Positions 23,741-36,165 of a DNA stretch of 64,000 bases are shown here, piece after piece. Position 1 is the first letter of the stretch; every line of letters begins with the position of its first letter. Origin of the DNA: Holothuria scabra (lineage: Eukaryota; Echinodermata; Holothuroidea; Aspidochirotida; Holothuriidae). A program made the position numbers and the translations under genes. Under the pieces are notes generated by a model, which saw only the letters and a list, made by a program, of their open reading frames with translations, was not told where the DNA came from and did no database searches. The DNA is taken from positions 52,765,000-52,828,999 of the forward strand of contig CM074185.1 of the NCBI GenBank assembly GCA_037179385.1, read 5' to 3'.

Positions 23741-23999
23741 TTAACCCTTTACCGTTGTTTGGGTCCTTTTGGACCCATACGGAGAGCCCGGCTGTCGCCC
23801 ATCTTTACTGTTTCACGCGGAGCTCGAAACTGCGAGTGGCTACCTGAAAATTCGGCCACAACAAAGAGAGGGACAATAGTTTAAGGTCACGGGGTCAATA
23901 ACCTACGGAAGCTGATGCCGGGCGGGCTACGTCCGCTTTTCCGCCCACTCCCGAGGCGCGCAAATATGCCCCGATTGGAGCACAACGATAAAGGGTTAA
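23741..23999. mobile_element. piggyBac-like MITE (CCCTTTACCGTTG family), copy 2
   Basis: TTAA at 23741-23744 and 23996-23999 bracket CCCTTTACCGTTG ... CAACGATAAAGGG. About 90% like 11729-11981 by eye. CpG- and GC-richer than its surroundings; the open frame over it is not conserved between the copies. Confidence 0.9.
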
Positions 24000-24724
24000 A
24001 TAGAAATTTCCTACGTGGCTAACAATAAACCTATAATCCCTTACCTAATCCTTAACCCGAACAAAGAATACAATCGATACAATGCAATGGCAACAGCCAA
24101 TCAAGTAACACCTTCTTAAACAGTGCGCACCAACCCCCCCCCCCCCTCCTCCCCAGGACACACACCTTGGAGTAGAGCTCAGAAAGTCTTCAACTATGGG
24201 ATGTGTATTCTGATCGGCTGAGAGTTAGATATCGACAGTACTGACCAATTACTAGCCAGACAGTGTCTTCATGTGAACTGTCCAAATTTCTGCATGGTAT
24301 TGTACCAAAATTACAGTAGGTTAAATGACCCATCATGAATTTACATAACACAAGGATATCGTGTAAGGAAAATGGCCCAAGGCAACTATCTGCAACGCGT
24401 TTTGCTACCCATTGTGTTATAAATACTTTGACATCATGGCACTACAAAATTTCCATACCATGACCGTTTAGATTTTGAGCTAGAAGGACTTAAAGTTTTT
24501 GTAGGGTACACCCACCCCTAGCCTCTTTACGAAAACGGAAAATCTCCGCCGTTTGACAGCAATTTTTTAAACAGTCAAAATCACCATCAATCTTACCCAA
24601 ATTTCCAACATCCACACTCTGGCAAGTACTCTTTCATATTCATGGACTTTCATCATCCAGCTGGCAGGTTAACTTGACAAAATTTGGTCAAAACCAGAGC
24701 TAAAGGGACTACTTCTTTGACGGT

Positions 24725-25380
24725 GTCCACTTGACGCTCTAGAACACTACTCTAATGGAGTAGTGAGACCTTGAATAAATCGTTTGTGTGATCACGTGGT
24801 TTGGAACTGGTGATATGCCTAATGGCTCGTTTTTGTAAAACATTTAAGTTGTTAAGTTGCGAACGACTGGCAGGAGACCAAATAACAGAACAATAGCTAA
24901 GGCGTGGATAGTTAAAGTAAGATGGATAATTCGAAGAACATTTCTGGGGAGTACATACTTCAGTCTTCCGAGTATACCGACTACTTTGGAAATTTGGGAT
25001 GAGATATTACAAATATGATCGCTCCAAGTGAGCTTCGAATCGATGTACACTCCTAGGAATTTAACACAATATACTAGCTGCAAACATCTTCCATCAATTG
25101 AAACATTAAAATCGTAGTTTCCCCTGTTATTGAAGACCATATAATAAGTTTTCTCTACATTTAACGAGAGCTTATTTACAGCAAACCACTTAAAATAAAG
25201 TTTGAGTTCGAGACATACTAGCTGTGTTGTGAATTAGAGTCGCTGAAAAAGATATTTGTGTCATAAGCAAACAGTACAAGTGAGGAGTTCTTAGAAACAT
25301 GAGGTAGATCATTAACATAAATTATAAAGAGGAGAGGCCCAAGAATGGACCCTTGCGGAACACCGCATTTTACTTTCTTA
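24725..25380 (-). pseudogene. non-LTR retrotransposon reverse transcriptase fragment
   Basis: Minus-strand coding remnant, reading KKVKCGVPQGSILGPLLFII then YVNDL (RT palm), LFAYDTN at the catalytic FADD-type motif, NKLSLNVEKTYYMVF, KFLGVYIDSKLTWSDHI, then LNNLNVLQKRAIRHITSS in a shifted frame. The GVPQGS(I/V)LGPLLF and KFLGV.ID..L.W..H blocks are typical of CR1/L2/Jockey-type elements. The first catalytic Asp is Tyr (FAYD), and at least two frameshifts (near 25230 and 24905) and a stop break it. The endonuclease and N-terminal part are missing, so this is a 5'-truncated dead copy within the G-alpha intron. Clade is not settled. Confidence 0.9.
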
Positions 25381-25429
25381 GCTCTGATTTTACACCCTTA
25401 AAAAAGAAGTAAATTGCTCTCTGTCGGAA

Positions 25430-25895
25430 AGATAACTTTCATTTTAAAGGAAAGCTCAAAATAACGACTGCTTCATTACTAGTTACAAGTCTGGGAAATG
25501 CCTGTTCCGGCTGTCTGAGAGCCGGGTTAGATTCTTTAACAATTTTCTGTGCGCTCCGCGCCAACTGATGGTGGGGCTCCGCTTAGATAGAGTGTTTTGG
25601 TCGAACAGATTACTTACCAGAACATTGCAAGCTTTCAAATTGTTCTTCGTTTTGGGACAATATTATGAAGTGAAAATTTTATTGCGAAAGAAAGCTCAAA
25701 ATAATGACTGATTTGTTTTTGGGTAAGAGCTCGGGAAATGCCATTTCCTGCTGTCTGGAGGTTCTCAATTTTTAAAAAATTTCTGTGCTCTGCACTTTGA
25801 TAGTCGTTCGGGCAAAATTACATTTTTCGGACAAAGGAGACAATTCTGCCCTTCCGAAACTGAAACGCTCCCTCCCGAACGTCTATGTCAATATG
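25430..25895. mobile_element. hAT-family right-end fragments
   Basis: Two successive stretches (25430-25595 and 25670-25895) resemble the right part of 2783-4353: AAAGCTCAAAATAA, GGGAAATGCC, CCAACTGATGGTGGGGCTCC, TTCGGGCAAAATTACATTTT and a decayed end CCCGAACGTCTATG. No left end or duplication was seen. Confidence 0.65.
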
Positions 25896-26594
25896 TTAAA
25901 TATAAAACTTCAAATGTATGGGAAGCCAAACTGTTTCGCGGGAGAATTTTTCCAATATGGTCCGAGTGCCTTCATCTGCATGATGATATTCAGTAACCCC
26001 AACCAAAGTACAGATCACGCCCTACTTGATTTTCTTGTAAGAAGATAAGATTTTTTTTATAAAACCCGTAAATCTGTCAAAAAATTACAAGTTATCTCCA
26101 GTATAAGCTTCAGATTGTTAAAAGTGGAAAAATTTTTTCAATATCGATGGATACCCCGTACAATAAATAACCAAAGTCAACTCTGTTAATCACCCCAACA
26201 TTCTACCTAATTTTGCACTTGAAAGTCATATCACTTAATAAAAAAACCCAAATATTTCATAATAACTGTACCCCCAAACCAAATTTTCTTCAATTAAATT
26301 CCAAAATTTCTCCAATAAAATAAGCTCTTAATTTTCAAAACTTGGTTCAAAAAAGGAAAAACCTTTTCGGGCAACCTGTAGTCTCGTGTTAAAGCCTAAG
26401 TACGTAGGCCCAGTACGATTAAATGCGTAACCCCAAAATATTTACAACTGTCGCCTATATAACGTCTTTGATTTTTCCCATATGGAGGATGGATCCTTCA
26501 ATAAACACTCCAAATTTTTAATGGTCTTCTCAAAAGCAAAATTTCTTTAAAAATTTTTAAATTTTGTCAAAAATTTCGCTCGCTAAGCGCGCCT
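25896..26594. other. AT-rich non-coding intron sequence
   Basis: Nothing recognised beyond low-complexity A/T runs. Confidence 0.5.
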
Positions 26595-26770
26595 CAAAAT
26601 GTTAAGTCACGTCCCACCTGGACTAACTCAAAGCCTTTGTCGGGGCCTTGAAATGCTGGCCCCCCTGTCGGGGAAACCCTGGCGCCACCCCTGGTCCCCG
26701 GTATTACCCGGGCTGGAGTGGAACTCCAGACCTCTCGGCTGCCAGTCGGACGCTGGAGTTCAGTGCCTGA
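26595..26770 (-). mobile_element. tRNA-derived SINE-like head
   Basis: The minus strand carries GCGTCCGACTGGCAGCCGAG and GGTCTGGAGTTCCACTCCAG, which resemble the anticodon-arm and B-box half of a tRNA with one B-box change (GTTCCACTCC for GTTCGACTCC). It is followed by a GC-rich segment. The A box is not clear. Confidence 0.45.
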
Positions 26771-28780
26771 GACATACAGAAAAGTTACACAAAGCAATAT
26801 TAAGCAGATAACGTTTTTAGTTTTTTTTTCTCAAGCAAGGTAAACAATGACGAACAGAGCCTAGGGAGAGAGCTCACTCCATCATTCAAACAAATAACAG
26901 ACACTAAGAGGAACTGCTAAGTTAACACAATTTGAAGACTTACACCGCACCGCTAGTATTTTGTCGTTGATGACAGAACTTAGTAATCAGGGACCATACC
27001 ATCAAGGGAAATAAAATAAACAGATATCTTTTTAAAGGAGGCATGTATCAAACTAGGAGTCAGCACAATTTGTACCGAATTGTTGCGGAAGGTGTCATTT
27101 AAATCGAGCGGAGCACATTCTTGAGACGTAATTTGAAAAAGTTGAAGTCTAATAATAACGAATCTTACCAAATACTCCATGACATTAATTGACGTGACTA
27201 TTTACAAGACCAAGAACCCGTACTTAAGATGCTTCAGATGTCAGAATACTCCCAATAGACTCAATGAACAGATGAAGAAAGGCCTTAAGCATGTGTTACA
27301 TCAAACACTTACATGTATTTTGAAAGTAAGATTACTATCAAACCGAACATCAAAGTATTTTTATATAGCTTAGTTATCTTTCATCATGATTAGTCTACTT
27401 CAATCGGCTATCTGTCAAATTGAGCAGTGAAGTGGTCTCTGTGGTCCTTGTGTAAATGTTTATGCTTCAGCTTTGTCACGTGATGAGTTTACTCGACACA
27501 AATCTAGACTTAAATTTTCTCCATCAAAAATATTATTCAAATTCGTGATCAACGGTTCCTACTGCAAGGCATGGAAGGAGATAAGCAACCACTCCAATGA
27601 CTTTTTGGCCGCAGTACCCAAGATTCCTAATGGATTTATTTCGATCCCATGCGTAAATTTACACACCTTTCGTGCTAAATCGCCCCTAGTGTAATTTCTA
27701 CTATGTGTAGAGTTTTGCTGTTTGTATAATGACAAGTTGTTTATTGGTACACATATGTTTCCTTACACTTGGTTCTGAACCTCGCTATAAAACGTCGTCT
27801 TAACACCAAGTGTACTAAATTTAACATTTTATAAGCCTTTAACGATTATTGAGAGAGGTGAGCTTTGGGTTAATACAAGAACTTAAACAAGTTAGTCCTT
27901 TAGACTCTTAAATTTAGAGTATATTTATCATTTTTATAGAGGTCTAAATGGCTTGGGAACAAAGCAAGTGGCATGCCATTTACATACGTTTAGACTATAG
28001 GAGCCTCAATCTAAGTATATCTAAATGCCCTAAAACGAGCGAATTTTCATCAACAAGTTGCGTTCTAAACTAAATTAAAACCTTACTAAAATACCATCCT
28101 CATAAAAATTTGTTTGGTCAGTTGTTATATTATTGCTGTTTATGTTTTATCCCGTTTTATGTGCTCAAAAGAGATATCACTGCAATTCTGTTTGTAAGAA
28201 TATAAATAAGGCAATTTCAGATGTGTTTTATTTAAGTTTTCAATTTTCAAGTTGGCTTTAGCACTGTGAAGCTGATCGTTTAGAGAACAGAAGGTAAATA
28301 GACCAGTTCAAAGTTTGTTCAATTAACAGTATTGCTCAATGGGCGATAGGTCAAAGATCAAAGCGTAACAAGAGCAGTCCGCAAACCTAATTTGAAGCAA
28401 AAACTAAACATCACTATTTCCATCTAATTTCTCTTCAGAGTATCTTCCATCATATTTTATGACTTCAAATCAATATTGCATATCCAAGGTAAACAAAGTA
28501 GTTACTTCCAGTAAATTGCACATTTGAAGAGGATGAATGTCGTCACATGTCTCTCAACAGCCAATCAGGAAACAAGACAGTCTATACTACACTACTTCAA
28601 GGTGGGTTGGCTGTTCTTGCCCTTTAAGTTGGCATGATGTTAATACACGTAACACAGTATGCTATGCGCGCCGGGACGCCACTCGAAATTTCGTAACCAG
28701 TTGACTTGAACAGAAACCTCAATTCTCCACTAATGGCGGCCTACAGTCACTAAAAACAAGCGTTAATCGGATTCGTCTAT
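26771..28780. other. non-coding intron sequence
   Basis: Short frames only; nothing recognised. Confidence 0.5.
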
Positions 28781-28789
28781 AGGGCTTAA

Positions 28790-28915
28790 GGTAGGATTCC
28801 ATAAGTACGGATGCGGATACGGAATGCGGTTGCGGCGTCCGGATGCGGTGTGCGGATGCAGACGGTTTTGATTCCATCAATGCGAATACGGATCCGATGC
28901 AGATCCGGACGTAAA
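28790..28915 (+). repeat. GCGGATACGG-type degenerate array, copy 1
   Basis: Starts AAGGTAGGATTCCATA and then repeats words such as CGGATGCGGATACGG, GCGGTTGCGG and CGGATCCGATG, with TTTGATTCCATCAATGCG in the middle. The inverted homologue is at 35960-36165. The CpG density is very high for this window. Likely a small non-autonomous element. Confidence 0.7.
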
Positions 28916-31900
28916 GCGTGGGTGATTTTATAAACGAGAAATAAAAGTAATAATGAGAGAGGACAATTTCCGGGTGAAATGGTATTAAACAGGGTTCAAC
29001 GTTCCAATTAAAGGGCCAAACGATGCATTTAGTGAAGCTTGAGAACACTGAGGTAACAATAATCTGTGATAGGGCCTGTAAGGATAGACATCACGTAGTT
29101 CTAGCACATGCCGCAGATAATTGGACCTTCAGCCACCAAATATTAAATGCAATACGTTGAAATATTGTCTTGGAGGCTGCTGGACTGGTGCTAGGATCAG
29201 ACCCTAATAAAACCACTTGGAAATTTTCTGGTTACCAAGCTGACTTATTTAAGCAATGTTGTTTGCCAGTTTGCAGAGATAGCAAAAGGTTCTAATTGGT
29301 AAAAAGGAGTTGTCTGGTTTTTCCTTCAATTGTTCAAAGATATTGTACAACCTTTGACCTCAATTGGTATTGAAATTTGAAGCAACACAGCTGAGGGGTA
29401 TACCTTGTACTTAGCCAAGGCATGCAGTAACCCTTAAATTTCGGGCGATATTCCGAAATCCATTTTTATATAACCTTCAAAGTGCGTTGCTGTGTAGAAA
29501 GTTCAGTGTCGGTTCCCCCGGCTGGTCCCTCAAAGGCCTTTTCCAGAGACAAATTCAAACTTTTCTCCTTCATCAGATGAAAACTGCATCTCAATTGCAT
29601 ATAGCAAAGTTATTTTCAAAGTACTGCAAATTTGGGGGGGGGGGGGGGGGAATTAGTCCATTATGGGAAATCTGCGATGTCATCATGGCACATTAATTTC
29701 ACATTGCATTCAATTTATTTATGCTTTTGATGCCTATACAGAGATAATTAAGTAACTTTGTTAGCTATTCCCAACATATGCTAGAGCTACAGTTAAAGGT
29801 ATCTAACATTCCAAGAGTATCAAATTTCAAGGAGAAACAGGACATTTAATTATAAAGAAAAACAAAGGGAATCTGACACAATATACCCACATTAAAATAA
29901 CTCCCTGTTGCTATGTTGAAAGGTGAAGGTATTTTTTTTAACAAATAACCAGTAAAGTGAAACATTTTGAGTAAGGAAAATGGTATTGCGACAGGGTTTG
30001 GAGGACATGGTGTTGGGTTTTGTCTTTTTGCAAGACTTAAATGAAAAGACACTGAAATATGCTTTTAAGTCACACTTCAAACAAATTGAAACACTTGGTC
30101 ATGATACTTGTTATGAATTTGATCAAAGTTGTGAATATTTTAACTCTCCTAACAGTTTCCAGCGTTTTTACTAAAGGGCTAGCGCAGTCATCCCAAATTT
30201 ATAGTGAATTATTAACAGACCATTCTCACTATAAATTCTTGTTTTTCTTTATCCAAGTAAACCCTTATCATTCATTTTATTTTAGAACTTCAATATTGCA
30301 AATACAATGCAAACAATGAGTCTCTCCTCATAAATATCCAAATTCAAAGAAAAAATATATTGCCACATGATTCTTAAGATTTATGAAAAAGGTAACACTA
30401 CTAGACTAACTTAAGTTAAGATAACTTCACTTGACCTTTACGCTGTCAGTAGTCATAGTGAAATAGTCATGTGATAATTTACAAGTTTAAAGGAATGACT
30501 AGGGGAATGACAACTGCTAAGGTAGAGATATAGAGACATATGATAACATTGAGAGAGAATTTTATTGACTTATTTGTATAGAACGATAAAAAACAAAAAA
30601 CATAGAAACAGTTTCAAAATGGTGCAAAGTTGATAATACGTGTTATGTCACAGTACTGAACTGTTACATATAGACTGTCATTGCAAATATAAAACAAAAC
30701 TATTAAGTAGTGCATCATTTGATTAAAATGGGCAGCTCTTGGGAACATTATTGTCTATTATAATAGCAAGTCCAAAGTCCAAAAGCAACATCTCGGGTTC
30801 ATGACCATCCACATAACATTAGGTGTGGGAAGGAGGTCTTAGAACAGTAAGAGAATTTGAGAAAATTTATATATTTCTACAAGGAACAAGGGGATAGAAA
30901 GACAAAGTGAATTGACACAAACAATGCAGTCACCTCAACTTATTTTCAACAACCAAAACAGAGGTGAATTTCAAGGGGAAATGCAGTAACCTGAACTTAA
31001 ATTTGTAAAGTAGACTCTCCTGTCCTGTTTTATGATTGGTGATTGAGAGTGATTTGAGAATGTTTCTTCCTTTCAAATTAGGAAATTACTAGGAGTTACT
31101 GCTAAATTTACCTTGAATATACAGTAATGAAGTCCTGAAAGGAAAATTGTGAGATATATCTGTTGCTCCAAATTAAGTTTGGGTGACTGCTCTTGCCATT
31201 TAAGTTTAATGTTTTGAAGATCACGAGGCTAAATGGCTCATCCAGGACCTTATACTACAGTCGGTGGGCATCTCTTTGTGTTTCCAATTGTACACAAAAG
31301 AAGAAGAAGAATTGATCTTATTATTCTGAGCTTTCCTGGGTTGCATCCAGTTTGAAACTAAACAAAACTGTATGAGCCAATGTTCTCATGAATTGTTTGG
31401 TGAAGCGCTACCACACTTTAATCATTTAATATAAACTATTTAGCCAATGGGCTAGGTGGAGTGTAATACCCAGTCCCTTTACACATTTGCACCAGAAATA
31501 GAATGATTTGACTTGATTGATGTCTCACTAACATCATTCAAAACAGTATGGAGCATTGTATATCCAATCATAAATTCGTTTAATGGTACGATGCTTAATA
31601 TGTGTAAAGTAAAACCATGGTTCGTTACTGCATACCCTCCAAATGGGTCATCTCAAAGTTTCGTATCCACATGTTGTGGCGTAACTGGATTGAATGTGAA
31701 TCAAGGAATAAACACTGTTCAGCAGAAGTGCTGTCTCGTCACATTAGGGCACATTAGGAACCAAAGCATTCAATATATCCTTACATCATTTTAGGCTAAT
31801 GTAGCAAAAGGGAGAATCATTTAATGTCATTGTGACATCAGACATATAAATGTCTTCCAGTTAGTTACTTAGATGGAGTTTTATGGCCCAGTTTCCAAAC

Positions 31901-32035
31901 TAAATATGTCTTCCAAAAATTTCAGCAACCTCTTTAGATCCAATTCAACATTGACACAATTAATAAACATTAATTTCCTAACAAGGAATTGTATTAAAAA
32001 ACACTCCGAAGAAATAAAAAGGTGACTGTTGTTTC
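28916..32035. other. non-coding intron sequence
   Basis: A G run at 29634-29650 and an A/T-rich stretch at 29820-30600. Frames here are short and unsupported. Confidence 0.5.
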
Positions 32036-32037
32036 TA

Positions 32038-32259
32038 CACTCTTAAAACGCCGGGCTAACGTTTAACCAGGATCTGTGCTCTATTTACTCCAACACAATC
32101 TTGGTTAATGTTCCTAGTTACTTCAACAAGAATTTGTGTTAGTGTTACTTGGATTTGCTTTAGTTCAACCGGAATTTCATGGAAAATTTAACTAGAAGTT
32201 ATGTTGGAGTAAGCAGAACAGCAATCCTGGTTAAATTCAATCCCAGTGTTTTATGAGTG
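32038..32259. mobile_element. Tc1/mariner-type MITE, TA TSD, internal inverted words
   Basis: Ends CACTCTTAAAACGCCGGG and, inverted, CACTCATAAAACACTGGG, flanked by TA on both sides. The interior carries inverted copies of TTAACCAGGAT and GGAGTAA/TTACTCC, so it can fold on itself. Confidence 0.75.
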
Positions 32260-32979
32260 TACTAAAAATGCAACATACGTTGGGCCAGTTCTTTATCAAT
32301 TGATGGCTTTCCTGGGAATTGCAGAATGCTGCTTCAAACTTGTTTGTCTCCAAGTCATCTTCTCCAGATGGCCTACTAATATCTAATTTCTTTTCTTGCT
32401 ACATGCAGGTGTGAAATTTTGAGTCCCCCTCTAGGTGAAAAGGTTTGAATAGCATGATGGTAATGATCTTGAAGGCTGGCTGATTTTCGTCCCTGTGGGG
32501 ATGTTAAAAGTTAAATCATCATTCAGCGGTCAAGTGTGTATAATTGAATACAAAACTAAAAGTCAAAGTTATTAAATATGTAGATTTAAGACATACTTAA
32601 AGCTAAACAACACATTTTGCTCTGCAAATGAAACGAAAAAACAAGTATAACCTCTATCTATAAAAAAGTTTTATTGATGATATTTAGGTCTCATCAAAAA
32701 GATTATTTCCTTTTTCCCCCTTTTATAAGAAGACAATAGGCCTTACTCATTGTCACCACAACGTCAGGAATGTAACAACTCAACAGACTGCTCTAACATG
32801 ACATAATTTACAAACACATATCGATTGTATTTCCTTCTTACAAAAATTATCAGGCAGATGAATACTCAAGCAGTGGGTTAACATAGCTTTTAAAAGAGTT
32901 AAAATATTTTGCAAGAAAAGAAGGGATATACATCATGATGATATATGTGGGTAATAAAAATTTGTGTCTCTTTTTATTT

Positions 32980-33045
32980 TTTTTTGGGGGGGGGGAGGGG
33001 CTGAGGGGGAGAGGATGAGGTTGTGGGTAAGTTCCACAGGGGTGT
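32980..33045 (+). repeat. G-run, quadruplex-prone
   Basis: A T run followed by about ten Gs, then GAGGGGCTGAGGGGGAGAGG. Four or more G tracts within 35 bases could form a quadruplex. Confidence 0.6.
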
Positions 33046-33157
33046 GGGTAAATCTCACAGTGCCCATTCCTACTTTGGCCTGGTGAATAGCTGAATAGGA
33101 AGGTCTAATCTTATACCTTTTCTAAGTGCGACCTTGAATGTGCAACAAACTTACTTT

Positions 33158-33316
33158 TTATGACAACAGCAGAAGAAGATGTCTTCTACTGAAAGGTGTG
33201 ATGTCTCTGTTGAAGATGAGTGATGCAGAGGTCTTCATGTAAATATCGGTACCACAGGTACTGTACATGATGATGTCGTCAGTCAGGGAGTTTCCGTAAC
33301 AGCTAATACCTGAATC
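33158..33316 (-). CDS. possible minus-strand terminal exon, low confidence
   Basis: A minus frame without stops reads DSGISCYGNSLTDDIIMYST, then CGTDIYMKTSASLIFNRD, ending HLLLLLS and TAA. Many third positions are C or G, unlike the AT-rich surroundings. A possible acceptor (GATTCAG) lies at its start. I do not recognise a family. The opposite strand is also fairly open, so this may be chance. Confidence 0.2.
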   Translation of the reverse strand, partial: DSGISCYGNSLTDDIIMYSTCGTDIYMKTSASLIFNRDITPFSRRHLLLLLS

Positions 33317-34699
33317 TCATGACAAACACTGAAACTCCACTTTCAGTTTGATGAAATGTACTGACACAGCCTTTCTAATATTGTACCTGATGGGGAAACA
33401 TGAGAAGTACAGACTACAGTCACAGTTTGGGAATACATACATGTATTGATCTTGCCTAATGCAACGCACCTTAGTACTAACAAAGACTGAGGGCAGTGTG
33501 GGACTTTGGGAGCTTCTAGGAGAGGACATACAAGATTGCTCTTGCAGAATGAACAAGTGATCAAAGAGGATTACAAAAAGTTGTGGTCATACCTGTATCT
33601 TTAGTTAGTTAGGAAATGTATCAGACCAATTACATTCCAAATACATTAAAAATCATTATTAATTATTCATTCTGTCTAAAAAATGCTAAGCAACAGCAGT
33701 ATCGCTTCAAATATGAGTAATGCTGGAGATGCTGAAGTTGACCAATTCGACCTTTTTGAAAGTTTTGGCAAAAACATTTTCTTGAACACATATTTTACTT
33801 ACTTTTTCTGTAACACTGTGAAGGTGAGAACTAGTGAGAACCTCATTTTTGAAGAAAGATGTACTGCCTCATCTTCTTATTTTACAAATGTTGATATTAA
33901 GTTATAAAAAAAAAGACTTTCTGTAAAAAGGTGCAGAAATTTTCGTCAAGTTTTAACCCAAACCAAAGCACTGCCTTGCTATTGTACCTACTAACCATTC
34001 CAATTCCATTTCTTGGAGCTTGGCTGATGAGTGTAAACTCTTGAGACTTTTCCTTTGAACTATTTGATAACCAGGATAAGTCATCAGCCATCCAGGTATG
34101 GAGCACTGATGGTGAAATCATTGTTATACTTCACAGATAGTCCCTGAAAAGTAATAAAAATCAGGTAAATTATAGACTATACATTTGACCCTACAAAGGT
34201 TGATAGCATTTAATTCAAAGACAAACAAGATAGGCAAATAAAAACAGGAAATCTGACTGTGCTGGAACGCTTTGAAAAGTAAATGTATTTAACAAAAATA
34301 ACCTATCTTTAAAATGATACATATTTAAGTAAGCTAAGCCAGGGTTTGGCTACATTAATCAGAGTGCATGGTCTGGAATATTCTTCTTTCATATCACACC
34401 CTAGTAAAAACCACCAGAAAATATCTCTAAAATCAACGTCACACTCATTCAGAGCATATTCACTTGTTTTGATGGTAATTTTTAATTGCATCAGGCAAAA
34501 GGGTAAACAGTCCTGATGGCTCACACTAGACTTTAAGTGCTCTCATTAAGTGACAAATTTTCTGCGGTAGTTAACCTGTATACATTGCACCTATCGATTG
34601 CGTTTCTGTGAATTCTGTTAGGAGTAACAAAACACTTAAGTATTTGAAGCAGTCCATCTGTTATACAATTGACTCAACATTGCATGGGATTTTCCGCAC

Positions 34700-35760
34700 G
34701 TTTCCTGTACGACGCATCCATGTTGCTCCAAGCAGGGAGTTGTGCCTGAGAACTCCCTGCACCACCTAGACCTAGGTTGCATCAATGCAACAAATGTAGA
34801 ACTTTGACCCAACCCTGCACCACAACTTGGATGAAAGAAACAGATTTATCTCTCCATGGCAGTAGGAGGCCGGTCCTCTTCAGTTAAGGGCTGAGTTTAA
34901 CTTCATGTTTATACCCTCTGCCTAAGCAGGCTAGGCAGATCTAGGCCAGAACAGGGCTAGCTTATGGAATATACACAGGCCTAGCCTAGCTCTGTCTTGA
35001 ACTTGAAGATGATCAGGATTACATTATAGGCCAAGGTGTTGGCCTATGCTACACAAAATTGACGTTACCTAGGCACAGGCTACTCATTCTTATCTGCAAA
35101 TGAATCAGCTCTTAGCCCTTGACCAAAATCGTTGTAGCTAGTTTATTCATCCGACTCCCTTAGTCCTAGTTCAACAGGATAGCCTGGTCTGGCGTTTGTG
35201 CTGCCTTTGAAAAAAGAAGAAGATCTGATGGGACCTTCAGTCGACACTGGGCTGGGGCTAGCAGACGTTTTAGACTTGATGAAAAGCCCTTTCCCTCATT
35301 TTTAGTCTATGGCAGTGGTAGTGACTGATACCAATTTAGAGTCAGCCAAGTGAAAACATTGTGTTACATGCAATGCTGGCTATGTTTTTTAGGCCTAACG
35401 TTAAGTAGGGTAGGCAGTATAAAAAAGTAATGACTGACTCAAAATCAAAGACGATCAACTCAGGTACCGACCATTGCTAGTCTTGGAAGTTGGAAAACTG
35501 TACGGTTGTCAGCTTACTTCAACTTTGTTTACTCCGCACTAACGTTAGACATAGGCTAGGCCTAGTAAGTTCTAACGTACGCTACTCTTTAAGCGAAGTA
35601 AAAAGCCCTGTTCATGGACTAGGACTATAAGGTAGTATTCCGACTCACAGTGAAGGTTACAGCCTATACTGTGCACAGGTACAACGTTAGGCCTAACGTT
35701 ACGAAAAGTGCACGCTTTTCCTATAGGCTTAACATACTCTGCTTAGTTCCTCGCTGTGTC
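34700..35760. promoter_or_regulatory. candidate internal promoter region rich in TAGGCCTA/AACGTTA
   Basis: Palindromic words TAGGCCTA, CTAGGC and AACGTTA recur many times (for example 34980, 35030, 35390, 35540, 35690), together with more CpG than the flanks. Between 35142 and 35297 a minus frame reads KSKTSASPSPVSTEGPIRSS followed by FFKGSTNARPGYP. In echinoderm genomes I associate such words with gene 5' ends. Within the G-alpha intron this could mark an alternative or antisense promoter; that is inference. Confidence 0.3.
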
Positions 35761-35959
35761 CATCACATTTACAGCTTTTGGTATAACTTTTCTATATTTG
35801 TATGGCCCAAAAAGCTCGCATCATAGAAGAAGAATGATCCATAACCAAGCTTACATATTAAATTTATTCTCGATCCAGTCAAATACGTGTTTTCGTCGCT
35901 GGATTGTGAGATCACTGCATGGCTGAGGTGGTCGCAAGTTTACGATTGTCTTTATCATA

Positions 35960-36165
35960 ATGTCATTTCAACTGTTTACCGCATCCGATTTGCCGTACCA
36001 ATCGCTACATGGTGCGGTCGAGTTTACCGCATGCGTTTCCGGATCCGACAACGTATCCGCATCCGTACTGATGGAATCAAGCTCGTTGAAACCATGTGTG
36101 AGCGATTTTTGCCGTATCCGTATCCGCATACGCACCCGAACATATGGAATCCTACCTTTATGCAC
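35960..36165 (-). repeat. GCGGATACGG-type degenerate array, copy 2
   Basis: On the minus strand it begins AAAGGTAGGATTCCATATG, then GTATGCGGATACGGATACGG, TTGATTCCATCAGTACGG, GGATCCGGAAACGCATGCGG. It shares the start, the TTGATTCCATC spacer and the CGGAT words with copy 1. Overlapping frames on both strands, including the 143-codon one, come from the array. Confidence 0.7.

Noticed and set aside
27179..27373. frame with NEQMKKGLKHV, checked as a G-alpha KQMK block
   Set aside because: No P-loop precedes it and it lies between the G3 and G4 exons, where no such exon belongs.
33897..34121. minus frame with a possible acceptor TTACTTTTCAG upstream, one reading giving KYNNDFTISAPYLDG
   Set aside because: Good splice acceptor, but no partner exon could be joined in phase; left as part of the low-confidence antisense idea only.
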